64,000 bases of DNA, taken from assembly GCA_951799445.1 (NCBI GenBank), contig OX637291.1:9364501-9428500 (forward strand), read 5' to 3'. This DNA is from Pseudisothecium myosuroides. Lineage: Eukaryota; Streptophyta; Bryopsida; Hypnales; Lembophyllaceae. Each line of letters opens with the position of its first letter. The stretch's first letter is position 1. The notes below the pieces were generated by a model that was given only the letters and a program-made list of their open reading frames with translations, searched no databases and was not told the origin of the DNA. This document shows positions 20,031 through 34,055 of the stretch, one piece after another. A program made the translations under genes and the position numbers.

Positions 20031-23000
20031 TGACAACCCTGGCAATATGCCAATATTCCACAAGCCAAAAATTGTGACATATCTTCCCTAAGGTTTAATT
20101 TCAGACTACAATCTAGGACAAGTATAGATTTTGGATTTAGGTTGTGCATCTTGAACCACACCAAAGTAATGGAATATTTCCAGTTTTAACAAAACTGACG
20201 TTTAAGGTAGAAACACCTAAAAGCAATATTTTTTCTATTTCCACTATCTCAAAGGTTGAATGGCCAAAAAAATTGATGAGATTATTTGTGAACTCTAAAG
20301 AAATGGAACCCAAGTGGTTTTGTAAATTTTGCAATTTCGAAGCTCTATAGCTTTAGTAATATTTTACAAATATTCAAAGTTGAGAGCATAGGATAGATAT
20401 TCATATCACTACACTTACCTTGAATGAATCCCCTTGAAGCACGAAATGTCTCAACTTTCATTGGTTTCTTTAGAAAACTCCTCGTGACCTTTCATTGGTT
20501 GCTTTGGAGAAGTTGTAGAGTTTTTTGAATCATCCAAGGCCATTTTCAAGGCCATCTTCAAGGTGTTGGAAAATGGAAAATGTTGCAATTATGTGTAACT
20601 TATATCCTAACCTATTTGAGATGGAAGGCATTAGATTTTTAATCTTGGAACTTTGCAAGACTACTTCTTGAGGATTAGGGTTTAAGATTTGGGACTCTTT
20701 ACTGGAGATCTTTTTGACAAACCATAAACAAATGAAGTTGTTTTTCTTTGAAATGTATCTTCTTTTTGTATTATAAATTTATACATATTAATTTTTCCTA
20801 CAAAACTATTGTACTTCATGACCATATGTTGCAACATCTGAATGATTTATCTTTCAGAAGCATGATTTGCTAAGGCCCTAGTGGCTTGCTAAAAGATAAA
20901 GTCCAAAATCCAAAGTTCAAATGAAGATAACCTTATGCCAATTTTTAGTGATTTTTGATGCACTTCTAATTATAATATTATTGAGTTTCTATTCCATGTC
21001 AATTAAAATTTATCAATATATTTGTTTGGATTGTTTTGTCATGTAGATTGAGGATTCTTTTAGTAATATATAACTTTCCTATGGGACCTATTAATCAAAG
21101 AATTTTTCTTTTCTTTTCTTTACTTGACACAAATGAATTTAAATGTTTTATAGGGAATAGAGCCTAGGCCAAGACTCTAGGAAAAGTTAGTAAATAAACT
21201 ACTTCTGAACTACCAAAAGAATTGCTACTATGCACAAGATTACAAGATGAATTTGAAAAAGAAGGAAACCTATAGCATAAATCAACAAGGATTTTAAAAA
21301 TTGTATGAGCATATTTTTTTTTCCTTAATCACTATCATTTTATTTTAGATATTTTAGGCATTTGGATAATATTTACCCCCTAAAGAAATGATTGCAAGAC
21401 ACAATCTTCCTTTTTTTGTCCTCTAGGCCTTGGACTGGTGGTTTTTTGCTCATAACTTTTGAAATGAAGGTACATGTGGTAGTTGTAGACATCCAATGAT
21501 TTTTTTCACTCTTAAAACAATAGTTTATCATTTTTAAACAATTCCCAATTGGATGTGTATTTTGCCATTTGCGGGGTTATTATTTTCGATCCAAAAATAC
21601 AAATTTGAAGGTCAAAATTGGAATAGAAGGAGTTCTACTAAAGTTACACAAGCCTATGAAGAGATTTTCTAAAAGTATTAAGTGTCCACCCTCCCCACGT
21701 GTTCAAAGTGCACTACCTTTACATAAGTGCAGAGAATACAATTTTTTTCCAAAGATGCAAATGGTTGAGAATAAAAAATGGAATTTTTTATTTAATTTAA
21801 TTTTTAATTTTCTAAAAAACAAACATCAAAGTATCCATTTTCTTGGTATTTTCCATAGTTCTTTTTTATGCATAACCTTTACAGATAAATTTTTCTAGGC
21901 CTAAATTTTTATTTACTATTTTGATTTTTGATTGTTTTTTTAAAATTGTACACATTTTATTTTATTTTTTAAAATTTTATTCTAAAACTCGTAGTTTTCA
22001 TTGAAATAGGTTGTTTTGGAACAAAAAAGGACAAGTGTTTCTTGCAATAACCTAAAGACCAAATATCTTATTACATGACAACAATAAATTTGGGTATGTG
22101 ATGACAAAGCCAATGAATGAATGGATGTTCCCAAATTTTTGACATAAGATGGGGACATTCATCCTCTTGCCTATAATTTTTAAGGGGGACAATCCAATGC
22201 CTATATTAAAAGTCACCTTGTTCAAAAGAATTAGGCAACTCTAGGTTGGGTTCCAGGCAAGTTGGGTAGGAAACGCAAAAAAATTGTGATAAAAGAAATT
22301 AGTGGTTTCGACTATCTCCGTTAGAAGACAATGATAAAGTGGGAGATTTTGTAATTTGAGGTGGAAGGTCTTGGAGGGGACTTGCCACTGCTTGAGACGA
22401 CATTCACAACAATCACAAAATTATTCCTACTTATAAGAGATGAATAGATGATGGATTCTAAGTTTTCATTGTTTGGATTTTCCAATAAAAAAAATTCTCA
22501 AAGGACAAGAAATCATCAAAATGTGGCTACTACATTGTTGGTTTACTTGACTTCTAGTTGAATTTTAGAGTGATTTAGACTTTAGAGTAGTATAGACCTC
22601 TTATTTGCTTCTAATATTTTTTATGCATTGATTTAATTAACAAGATATTCCAGGAGACACAATCACACAATGTTTTAGAGACCTAGTTGTAAATAGAGAA
22701 AAAATCTCAATCTAAGATGGCTCAAAGTCTATTGTTTCCCATGGACAAGATTGAAAAAAAAATTAATACGTTTGAAAGTTATAATCTTGCAATTCTTGCT
22801 GTAAAATGGACTGAATTTTTTTCACACAATTCTATAATAGTGTATTAAACTTTTGTAAGGTTAAAGTTCCAAAATTTGTTTATTTGTTTTTGTTTTTGGC
22901 CAAAGTTCTAAAAAATGTCAATTCTTGACTTGAATCTCTATTCAATAACACCCCCAAGCCTTCAAAAGATTAAGTCAAGGCCAATGCACACCTTAAAATT

Positions 23001-26000
23001 TAAGACCTTTCTTGTCCTCACATGAATCATAACATAAAATCTTTCCTTTAAAAATAAGGTTGTAGATTATACTTTGTACTTCCATGCATGAAAAGCATCA
23101 TCCATAATCTTCATCCTTCTCTAATTTTATTAAGCATAAACAAAATGAATTGACATGTATAAAGTAGCATTAAATATCAAATTTTATTAGTCTTCATTTT
23201 AGAGCCTATTAATCAAGACTTGAAGACCAAGCCAACAAGCTAGGGACCAAAGGCATTCATCAAGGTTAAGGTTATGAGAATATTTTAGTTTGAAAATAAC
23301 TTTCTTAACTTTTTATATTTAGAATGACCTTCCAAACAAAAATTTGGATTGTAAAGTTCCTTTCAATTTGACATGCAATGTAATTTTGTGACTTCAATCA
23401 AATATTCTAGACCAATTGAGAAGGAATATGATTGAGGATTTTCTATTTTAGCCCTTAATTCAAGTTGATTTTCATTCATATAAAAATGGCTTTAGTGAAT
23501 ATTTCAGAAGACATTTTACAACGTAGGGATAGTAGGTAGTTGCCTAGTTAGGAATCATAGGCTACAAAAAGGAGCCAAATTTTTGTTGTATTCATTTGGA
23601 AAACACTCTATCATACTAGACAAAAAAAATGAAAAAATAGGATGCTCAATCACATTAGTAGGGAAGTATTTTATCAAAGCTTGTTAATTCAAATTAATAA
23701 TTTTACTTGATTTATAAGGGCAATATGGTTAAGGATCATTTCTACAGCTACAATAATTGTGCAAAAGTTCAAAAAAAAATTAATATATTTTTTATTATAT
23801 AAAATTTAAAGACAAAAATATCTTTGAAATTAAATTTCATCTATCAATGTACAAACTAATATAACATGAACTGTTGCTACAATTATAATACCTTACCAAT
23901 ATGGTTGGTTCCCAGGGAGATCAGTCCTTGTAAATTAAGGTATATACCTGAGTTAAGAGGGTATTTGATGTGAAGCTATTTATCTTAATTATTATATTTA
24001 AGATGACTGTATTTTTACATAAAAAGCTATGAGCGGTATATTTTTAATACCTTATAGTTTTTGTAAATTCATTCATGCGGTTTTTTAGGAAGGGCTATCT
24101 TACATATAAAATTTAAGTGTCCAATTGACCAAATGGTAGTTTTTAACCTAAAGATCAATTGTCCGTTGAATGAACAATTGAAAATCTGAGTAGGCTCCTA
24201 TGAAGTCAATTTTGGACGGTTATTTGCAAAATTTTGACATAAGGTGTGAACATGTATCCCTTTAGTGAGAGTGTACTTTTTTCTGATTGAATACCCAAAT
24301 CAAAAGTTATGTTGCCTTGAACTTTTTGGTGAACCTAGGCAATTTGGGCATCTCTTGGACACCTTTTGCAAAAATGCTCATAACTTTTGAAATTTGGCAT
24401 GTACGTAACTAATAAAATATGGCATATAATTAGCAACAAAAAAATTAATTCTCAAATCATATACTAAGAAGAGTCAAACTTTACTAGCTTTGTTGGGGTG
24501 GCTTCAAAAAAAAACATTTTCCTCTACTTTAAGCCCTTAGCCCTATTATCTTGTAATATGTGAAGTCAAAGTTCTTGAAAAAATTTCTACATATTCCAAA
24601 TGTTTGTCTCTAATTTTTTATTGTTTGGATTTCAAATAAAAAATTTCCTCATTGCACAAGAAATTATCAAAAAATGTCAAGTGTATTGCCAATGCACTTA
24701 AACACCTTACATTGTAGGTTGATTTAGAGTAAGCTAGACTCCATATTTGCTTCTAAAATTTTTTTTTGGATAAACCTAACATCATATGTGTATGAGTGGC
24801 TAAAATCCTCATGTTTCTGAAGTGCAAAAATTTTACTCATGGAGGGCTCAAAGTCTACAGGTTATATTTCGCAAGAATTAAAAGAAAAAATTCACTTCAA
24901 ATGTTATGATCTTTCAATCCACGTGGTCAAATGGGTTGAAATTTTTTCCACACATTGCCTTACTTTTTTAATACACTTTTGAATGGTTGAAATTCCAAAA
25001 AAAATTAATTTTTAATTTTGGACAATGCATCAAAATGGGCAGTTTTGGACTTACCTCTTTCAAAACATCCTTTGGCATGTAGAAGAATCTAACAAGTTTA
25101 CCATTGAATACTTCAAAATCTCCATTGAAACTATCTCATGAACATCCCATTCAATACGAGTGTGTTTATCATTTATGGCTTCAAAGCATGAAGTTAAATT
25201 GATTGTAAACTCTAGATATTCTCATGTTGTACAGTTTTTAGTTTGTTGAACCCACTAAGGTAAACCTCCCTATTTGTGCAATGTGACAATTTCTGCCACT
25301 TGTAGTCAATGCCTTATGTTTACACTTAATTTTTTTGATACATACACTACTAGTACTGTGGCACAATTTCAATCAACTACCCTTCATTGTAGAATTTCTT
25401 GACTATGTCCATGTTATCATCTACTTGAAATTATCTGTCCACATCTATATGAGCATCTAAATTCATTGTACTATGAAAATTTTGCACGGCCTCTATCTGT
25501 CAAGGCTAACTTATTAATAAAAATTCCTACTACATGATGTTTTTATATACCCTAATTTATATATAATAGAGTATGTAGCATTTCATGGACCCTACAGTAG
25601 CCCTACATATTATATAAAATTTTTCTACTTTGAATTAAATGGACCCTATCTTTTAACTCACGTAGTTTTCTAAAACATTGACAGTGACCTCCCCGGGGGT
25701 TGGTTTGATGAAAAATTATTCTATAATTAGATATTCAAAACTTTAGGATTTTTTTATTTCTTTAGTTAAAAACTTGTGTAGAGAAAAAAAAAACTTACAA
25801 AAAAATCTACTGTTAACATCAAATGAATCTTATCTTTAGAAATAAATAAAAATTTGACAAATGTGCGCACATCCCACCTTTCACTTACGATAGTCCAATT
25901 TGCTTTCAAATCCAATTTTTTGGGGCTATTTTCTTAATTTTTGTAGACCATTAGCAATGTTGTTGCAAATATAATAGTCCACAATCAATTTTTTGAGTTT

Positions 26001-27303
26001 TTTTCTTTAAAAAACTTCATAAGATTTGATGAGCCAAGATATGTACACTTTTAGTGCAAATTTAATATATCACTCCAACTTCAAAATTCATTATTACTTC
26101 TATAAGAGTTTGAAGAATATAAATAAAAGTGAATCGAGTAGTAAATTAACCTTGGGATGCCATAGAGGTCAAAATGTAATCCCTTTTGAATTTGAGCCCA
26201 CCTATTGAAATGAAGACAATGAAATTCAGTTTCTACTCCACTTTGAACATTTGAAAATTCCTAAAATTGAATATTTCATTGCAATTTGAATTTTGGGCTT
26301 ATTATTACAGTCTCTTGATTTTTTAATTATAGAAAGTTAAGGTAGATGTTTTTACTCCATGATATTTCAAACTATTCTATAGACCCATGGAGAAAATTTC
26401 AGATTTTTTGAGCACATTTTTGTATTTGTTATGAATTTTTTTAGTTTTAAAAAAAAATTCACAATAATTTCTAGCTTTCATAAAAAAATCTGAAATTCAC
26501 TTGACTTGTAGAAGACAAGTGATTTCATCTCTTAAAAATCATACCCATACAAAATTTCAAGCATAAATAATCACAAAAAGAGAACATACATAGCAAAAGG
26601 ATTTTGAAGTTCAAATTTGTAGTCCTAGGCCCGTCCTTTCAAGGTTAAGTTATAGGAGGCAACCTATTCTTGGCTACTTAAGGAATTCCATATATCTGTG
26701 GGGCTGCTATCGTGACTGGGTAAATTTTCCCTTGTGTAGCAATAGACTGCGGAAGGTTTCCATAATTTTCAAGATTTTTTTCCCGCAAAACATAACTACT
26801 ATGAATTTTTCAGCAAAAGATTCTATTCCTTCGATACTGGTGATATAAGACTTGTTGTTTCCGACCATGGACTAAAAACAAAATTGACCAAGGGGTGGTT
26901 TCAATATTGAAAGTCTCATAACCAATCAAAATGCGCCACAATTGCCCCAGAAACCATGCCATAATTAATCATTGTTCTTTTCTTGCTTCACGGAAAAAGA
27001 ACAGTCTACGTACCCAGAGTGAGGCATTGATTAGGAATGGGTTGCCTCCTGTAAGATGGGAGCACCCAAAACCGTCAATAATAAGTAATTTAGCGTAGTT
27101 GGAGACAATTTTTCCTAAAATAGATATTTTGTAGTATTAGCAAGTGAAAATGATGAATATTAAAAAAAATAGATTTTTTGGATGTAGTATGTAATTTCTA
27201 TGATTTTTCAAAGAGATGTCTCCCTAGACCACTGAAACTATCACATAGGTGGACCCAAAACTAAAATCTGCAAAAATCAGTAGTTAGCAAATGAGAGTGA
27301 GGT
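20031..27303. other. 7.3 kb gene-free AT-rich stretch
   Basis: No convincing coding region, RNA gene or complete element. Two diverged direct copies of one repeat occur at about 22477-22955 and 24628-25045: both start with GTTTGGATTT plus an ACAAGAAAT-ATCAAAA phrase and contain AAATGG-TGAATTTTTT-CACA and a TTGAAATTCC/TTAAAGTTCC stretch. Phrases such as CATAACTTTTGAAAT near 21460 and 24375 recall the inside of the TTAA elements. Confidence 0.5.
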
Positions 27304-27356
27304 ATGTGTCCTTCAAATGTGTCAATGAATTAGAGCCAAGCATTTGAAGGACACAT
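27304..27356. repeat. short hairpin, 16-bp perfect stem
   Basis: ATGTGTCCTTCAAATG at 27304-27319 is the exact reverse complement of 27341-27356, with a 21-nt loop. Isolated; no element boundary seen. Confidence 0.5.
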
Positions 27357-27680
27357 TAATTGAATGTCTAGGGACAGATTTGGTGACAGTCTAAGGTTCA
27401 GGAATGGGAGTAGGGATGCAAATGGGTGTGTTTGCAAAATATACTTTTCATTCATCAGAAGGAATCAATTTGAACAATTTATAAAGGGTGCATTGGTTGG
27501 TCAAATTTGTATGACGATTGTAGTTTAGAATTATAACCACCAATAGAAGTTTGTTTATATCCGAGGTCATGAAAGGGGATATGTTTTAAAAGAGCATAAG
27601 AAAATGTAAGGTGAAACAACTCAATGTGAGCAAAATGGGCAATGGGATATGTCCCACTCGTCAGGTGGTTTATAGGTTAA

Positions 27681-29511
27681 CCCCTAAACGTATTTGACTA
27701 TGTTTTCACAAAAACGCTCCAATACTGTCATTTCTAGTACAAGTACCAAATTTTAGGAAAAAAAAACATTTTTGAACTCATCTAACTGTAGGATCTTGTA
27801 GTATGCTTACTTGAGAACATGTGGAAAAAAATTTCAAAAATTTCCACCGCATAGATTGCAAGATATCAGCATTTGAAGTGACAAAAATCCTTTTTTTGGC
27901 CTTGTGAAAAATTGGACAGCTACACTTCACAAGGTTGCATTGGTATAAAAAGTTTCTAAAATGGTGGTGCTTCTTTGGATTCATTCTTCAAGGCAAGTTG
28001 GCTACATGCTTGAGAAATTTTAGATCATTTAGAATTGTACAACATATTGAAAAAAAATAGTAAGTAGAAAGAAATAGAGAAAGATTCAAAATACTAAATT
28101 GTTAAGAATTTAGTTATGAAATTGAAAAATGCCAATTCCAATGGTTGTAATGTTGTACTAAACAATCTACATCCTATGATTTTATTTTTTTCCCAAAATA
28201 TTGAAAATTGAGTTAAATAAAGGATTTCAAATTTTATTTTAGAGTAGAGATTCTATAATTGCCCACAAACTAAAATCCCTTATAACTTTCATTTTATTAA
28301 TCAAAATATAATGATTCAAAGCTTTCTACATATATATAATCTAGGAAACCAATTTCAAATTTCAATTTTTTTTAAAAAGTGATTTTTTGAGCTGCTTGCT
28401 GAGCAATGAAAATTATATATCATACAATAAATTTTTAACCATGTAGTCAAAAGTTTTGAAATTGTTGCGCCTTAAAGCTACTCTTCAAGCATATGTTATT
28501 TGAAAATTTCAAAGGATAAAAAAATTCCATTTGTAGTGAGCTGCCCAAAATCGCTATGTTGCCAGAAAACGCAGTTGAGGACTTTTGGGGTGAAGGCCTA
28601 ACAATTTTCAAAACTTTTGACTACATGGTTAAAAATTTATTGTATGATATATAATTTTCATTGCTCAGCAAGCAGCTCAAAAAATCACTTTTTAAAAAAA
28701 ATTGAAATTTGAAATTGGTTTCCTAGATTATATATATGTAGAAAGCTTTGAATCATTATATTTTGATTAATAAAATGAAAGTTATAAGGGATTTTAGTTT
28801 GTGGGCAATTATAGAATCTCTACTCTAAAATAAAATTTGAAATCCTTTATTTAACTCAATTTTCAATATTTTGGGAAAAAAATAAAATCATAGGATGTAG
28901 ATTGTTTAGTACAACATTACAACCATTGGAATTGGCATTTTTCAATTTCATAACTAAATTCTTAACAATTTAGTATTTTGAATCTTTCTCTATTTCTTTC
29001 TACTTACTATTTTTTTTCAATATGTTGTACAATTCTAAATGATCTAAAATTTCTCAAGCATGTAGCCAACTTGCCTTGAAGAATGAATCCAAAGAAGCAC
29101 CACCATTTTAGAAACTTTTTATACCAATGCAACCTTGTGAAGTGTAGCTGTCCAATTTTTCACAAGGCCAAAAAAAGGATTTTTGTCACTTCAAATGCTG
29201 ATATCTTGCAATCTATGCGGTGGAAATTTTTGAAATTTTTTTCCACATGTTCTCAAGTAAGCATACTACAAGATCCTACAGTTAGATGAGTTCAAAAATG
29301 TTTTTTTTTTCTATAATTTGGTACTTGTATTAGAAATGACAGTTTTGGAGCGTTTTTGGTGAAAACATACTCAAAAACCTTAAGAATTACAGCTACTCCT
29401 CAAAAAAATGTTGTGAAAAAATTTCAAAGAAAAAAATAAAAATTCCATTTGTATTGAACTACCGGCCAAAATCTCTATGTTGCCAAAAAATGGTGTTTGG
29501 TCATCTAGGAG
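27681..29511. mobile_element. 1.83 kb fold-back element of the TTAA family
   Basis: Flanked by TTAA at 27677-27680 and 29512-29515 with ends CCCCTAAACG and (inward) CTCCTAGATGACC. About 27690-28472 is the near-perfect reverse complement of about 28595-29370. Both arms are so alike that they encode the same 68-residue non-gene frame on opposite strands. The loop (28473-28594) and the tail (29375-29511) both resemble the left end of the related single element at 34475. So this is a head-to-head duplication of one element, not a simple MITE. A transcript would fold into a double strand of about 780 bp. Confidence 0.8.
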
Positions 29512-29515
29512 TTAA

Positions 29516-30785
29516 TTTTCTGTAACTTACCATGTTGAAGAAACATCGATTCAACTGAAAAAAATCATTTTTGCCTTACAAATTGAAATCTCCTTTCCAC
29601 TAGTGGCTTCTACAACCTTACCTTTGCATCAACCACCATCTCATTTTTTTACTTCACTTGTCTTGGATGTAGTGCACCTCTCTTTGTTGTGGCTTGCCCA
29701 TTCTTTGTCTGACTATATAGTACCCTCTAGGAAATAAAGTAGCCCTTGCAACTGTATTGCATGGTGATCTTTACACATTCTATAGTATATATTTAGAATT
29801 AGATATTTCTATATGTCTAGAGCTTCCTATTAATGCAAAAAAATTCGTCCATCTACTTATGATATAGCATTGGCCATGTTTTTCCATTTCATTTTTTGTT
29901 TGTGCAAATTTTTTGTAGAGGTTACCTTACTTTTTAGAAGGCACTCTACATGACAAATTCAAAGGATATAAAAGAAATCACAGAGTGCCATTATAGAAGT
30001 TTGACTATAATACAATAGAACTTCTATGAATAGCTAGGTGCTAGTCTTGACACATTACATTAGAGAGGTTATAGAAGTTTGACTATCATAAAATAGAACT
30101 TCTATGAAGAGCTAGGCATTAATCCTGACACATTACATTAGAGAGGGTATTACATTAAAGAAAGGTCATTTGCATTCATGACATTTGTATGTGGCCAGAG
30201 CCAGGACCAACAATCCTATTAGAAGTTCTTAGAAGTTCTACTATAAGGTAGGTACCCCCAAGTGTGCCACTGACCTTAAACCACCATCTTTACTCTGCCA
30301 AAATCAATTTTGTACCTATGTGGAAGAAACCATTTTAGAGCCAAACTTTGTTCCTTAATATCTTTGCATATAGTATCCAAATGTCACATTCTTTGGTGCA
30401 TTGGAACCTCCTTTCACTTGCCAACAAGAACATATGAAAATTTAACCAGTCTAATAATAGTAAATAGGCTCAGTAGCAAAAAGTGGCGGTTTTGGGGTAC
30501 CCACCTTACTTGAAAATCGGAAGCAGGAAGTAAAATAAGTGAGAAGGAGATAATTAAAATTTGATCCCAATGGGCACACCTGAAAAAATGAGCCAACAAG
30601 ATCCCAAAAGCTACTGTATCTCACATGAGTGAAACTATCGGAGTGAAACTGAACTCTTCAGAATATTGTACTGGACTTCGTTGTTACTCCATATAAGAGC
30701 ATAAGCTCACGACGTAATCAATAAATTCCAATATTGACGTGCATGCAAAGATAACTAATACTCCGTATATTACAAATGGCTTCGT
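29516..30785. other. gene-free segment; two-copy tandem repeat
   Basis: At 29991-30147 a 78-bp unit is repeated twice (starts TTATAGAAGTTTGACTAT, ends CATTACATTAGAGAGG). Each copy holds ATAGAAGTT with AACTTCTAT, a 9-bp inverted pair. The rest holds nothing I recognise; the last part is the 3' flank of the aldo-keto reductase gene. Confidence 0.5.
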
Positions 30786-33631
30786 TCAGCGGTCTAAAGT
30801 GGGATCCCACCCGCAGTACCATCCTTCGTCCAAGCCATCCAGTTTTGCCATGTCTGGCTCTGAGATATTGAAGTCAAAAACCTGGCACCAAACCATATCC
30901 ACATAACATTCTTGAGGAAATTCTTGGAAAGGGAACCTAGATTCATTTCGTGCACAACCTTGAGCTCATCTCAGGTGAGGAGCTACCGAACGCTACAAGA
31001 AGCTAGGTATTGGCCACAAACTAGGCGCGATGCATGCTCCCTACAGTGAATGTCAGACTTTCGAGTCTTTTTTTTTTAATTCCATTGAGAATGAGTTCTC
31101 ACAACAGCTAAAGAAAGTTGTCACTGGCGACATACATTTCACAAAGGTTGCGTGAAACGTAAAAACATGACAGGACAGCTCCAAATCTCAAATTCCAGCA
31201 CAGAAGTCACAGAAATACAGTGCAATCATACTACTAATATGCAAAAATGTAACAGAACATTGTACATCGACCTACAATCTAAAGAGAGTAAAAAAAACAT
31301 GCTCCCATCACCTGTAACATGCTCACAAAACACCAAACCCAGCCTTATTGAGAATACGAAAACTCCTAAGAGATCACCTGCAAATGAAGGATTTCAGAAA
31401 GTGTTAACGTACCTGTGAGTTCTCCAGGATACGGGCAGGGGTAACTGACTTTGGGAGCACCACAAAATTCTTTTGCAAACACCACCGGATAAGAACCTGA
31501 GCAGGGGATTTTTTGTACTCCTTCGCAATCTGGTTCCATCATCCAAATTATAACAAATAATCAATAATCTGTAATGTAGACCGAAGCTGCACAATCTTTG
31601 AATCCCTTCAAATTGTGAGAAAAGCTTCTCAAGACTTTTCACGTGATGTCTACATTTCTTTTCACACCAACAGTTCATGAGAGTAAAAACATAAAAAGGA
31701 AAAAACAGAAGTACCTGTACAAGAGTCCGATCCTTCAGTCGACGACCTTGAGTTAAAGGTGAATATGCTTCTACTACAATGCCCTCTCTCTCACAGAACT
31801 TCACCAATTCCTCATGAGTTCCAAATGGGTGCAATTGGATCTGCTCAAGTCACAGCAACAACTATCTTCTGAATCGATATTTATTAACATAAACCAGCAA
31901 ATGCATGAAACAATGTTTTCAGCAAAAATTACATTGTTTCAGGAACTTTTAGACCACACCATACAGAGAATCTTTCCATGATCAATTGGGAGGCCTCCTT
32001 CTGGTCAAAGTGATTATACGCAAAGAGGTCTCCGTATGATGAATTTGATCACAGAGAGACCTCCTCAAAAATCGTAATAAAGATTCTCTTCGAGGTCTTG
32101 TCTAAAAGTTCCTGAAACGATATAATTTTACTGAGAATCCTGCTTTGAAAGAACAACATTCAATAGTTGCTAAATATCACCCTTGAAAAAGAGCGAGAAA
32201 AAAAAAGAGCCTTGATTCGAAGTTCAATTAGACATTTCTAACAAATGGAAATTCTTCAATACCAATATCGCAACGCACTACCTGGTTCACAGAGGGACGA
32301 ATTTTACAGTTCGCAAAAAGCTCCTTCAAGTGATGCACTCCATAGTTGCTGACACCGATGGCCTTGGCTTTCCCGCTTCTGAGAATCTCTTCCATGGCCT
32401 TCCATGTATCCAGGCGCCTTTGAGAGGGTATGGGCGAATGAACCAAGTACAAGTCCACTACAAAGACACCAACACGAAACACATCAACTATGAACCCCTA
32501 ATTCCTACAAACAGATGCTATCTTGGTTTTATTTCCTCTTAACCAAGGATTCTTGGTTTGAAATGGCCAATTCGATTTATCATATTGTGAAAAGTCCAAT
32601 TCAGATAGGGCCAGAATTTTATATCACCAGAACCAGTGACAAATACCCATGATTTGGTAAATAAATAAATAAATAAAATTGGACAAAAGAAAGTCCCCAT
32701 AAAACCGACACAAAACGCTCAAAACTGCATAACACAACATGAGACCCATTTAGGGTTCTTGATCCATTAGGGGTTCAAACACCTAAAGATCATATCTCCC
32801 TACTGTTCACAGTACAATATTTTAACTACGTTCTCAGTACCAGAATAGCTTCAAACGACAGACACTTCAGAAGGCATGACTGAATTGTGTAAAAAAGTAC
32901 AGATAATTGACACGGCATTCAATCTCAATCTCAAGATACTCTGCCAAAGCAATCTACATTAGATTCCTTCACAACACTGTTAAAGCAACTTTTCAAAACT
33001 GCAATAACATACCTCAAACAGCAACCACACCCTAAAACCCTAAATCTCAAACGAAATCCAATTCCAATCTCAATCCGAGAACAACTCTCTTACAAAAACG
33101 ACTACACGGGTTTCTCATCCAGTGCAATTTCGAAACAGAAGAGTCCAAAAACGAGTACCATAACCAAGCCCAAGCTCATTCAAGCTCCGCTCAAACGCCC
33201 GCAACGTATTCTGGTACCCCTGATCCGAATTCCACACTTTCGTCGTAACAAAGATCTGCTCTCTCGGCACTCCACTCTCACGCACAGCTTTCCCTGCACA
33301 ACAAAAACTTGGTTCCCCATCTCAGTAATCCCCAAAACAGAGTAAAAGATTGAAAAATCAGCAAATGAAATCAGCAAATTCGCTACAATATAATCCACAA
33401 TAGGGAACCAGATGACGGACCCACAGCTTGCTCGTTGCGATAGAGCGCAGCAGAGTCGATGTGTCGGTACCCCAGTTGGAGAGCGTGTGCGGTGGCTTGC
33501 ACTGCATCCCTGGGCGGGACTTGGTACACGCCTAAGCCTAGTTTGGGGATGGTGACGGGGGGGCCGTCGTAGCCCTTGTGCACCAAATCCACGCTCATTG
33601 AACCGCCTGCGAGCGCCACCTTCTCTGCCAT
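30786..33631 (-). CDS. aldo-keto reductase, six exons
   Basis: NAD(P)H-dependent reduction of carbonyl substrates, probably in the cytosol; no targeting peptide is visible. Exons on the minus strand: 33631-33421, 33293-33159, 32457-32282, 31840-31715, 31529-31413, 30881-30786. All introns are GT-AG and the frame closes exactly into 286 residues. The family landmarks are all there: [20 protein letters not shown] (catalytic D59 and Y64), TTKVW (K89), LYLVHSP (H122), GVSNYGV, NQIQLHPF, AYSPL, and PKSVTPARI for cofactor binding. The C-terminus ends [14 protein letters not shown]. Length and motifs fit the short AKR type related to bacterial 2,5-diketo-gluconate reductases and prostaglandin F synthases; the substrate cannot be told. 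The start is the ATG at 33629-33631, first in frame. Intron 3 holds a small MITE. This is one of only two intact host genes in the window. Confidence 0.93.
31936..32118. mobile_element. 183-bp MITE inside intron of the aldo-keto reductase gene
   Basis: GTTTCAGGAACTTTTAGAC (31936-31954) is the exact reverse complement of 32100-32118. The inner parts AGAGAATCTTT and AAAGATTCTCT continue the pairing, so the inverted repeat extends to about 40 bp. It lies between exons 3 and 4. No clear target duplication. Confidence 0.7.
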
Positions 33632-33914
33632 TCTGTGTGAAGGGAAGTGTCTCGCTCCCTCTCTTGTGAACTGTGAATTGTGAATCGCAGGATTTGGCTT
33701 TGAAATTGTGAAGGTTTAGGCTCGAAATTTAGTTCGTTCGGAAGGGATTGGTGTGACCGTGAATTTGGTTGGGGTGCAAAGGAGATTGAAAGTGAGGCTT
33801 GGGTGTCGGTCGGGAGGTTCTTCACGCCAGTAGGATGCATGCGGAGTGGCGGGTTGGGGTTGTAAGCTTAGCACAAGTGGCAGAAGATTTGAGAGCCACA
33901 GACTCTCAGATCGC

Positions 33915-34045
33915 TTGCTTCCAACTTGGTTTGCTTCGTCGTCGGCTTCCTCGTTTGGTTCCCCACTTTTGCTTCCTGGTTTGCTTCCTCATTTTTTTCT
34001 TCATATTTGCTTCCTTGTTTGCTTCTTCACATTTGCTTTGAGGTC
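33915..34045 (+). repeat. TTTGCTTCCT-type minisatellite, left block
   Basis: Short units TTGCTTCCT(C/T)G(T)TT repeat. The same repeat resumes at about 35375-35620 beyond two inserted elements (34056-34320 and 34475-35366), so it was once one block, or expanded on both sides. Confidence 0.55.
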
Positions 34046-34055
34046 TATAAACTAA

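Noticed and set aside
27778..29289. Two identical 68-residue frames on opposite strands
   Set aside because: They are the two arms of the fold-back element; the frame is not conserved in the related copy at 34475.
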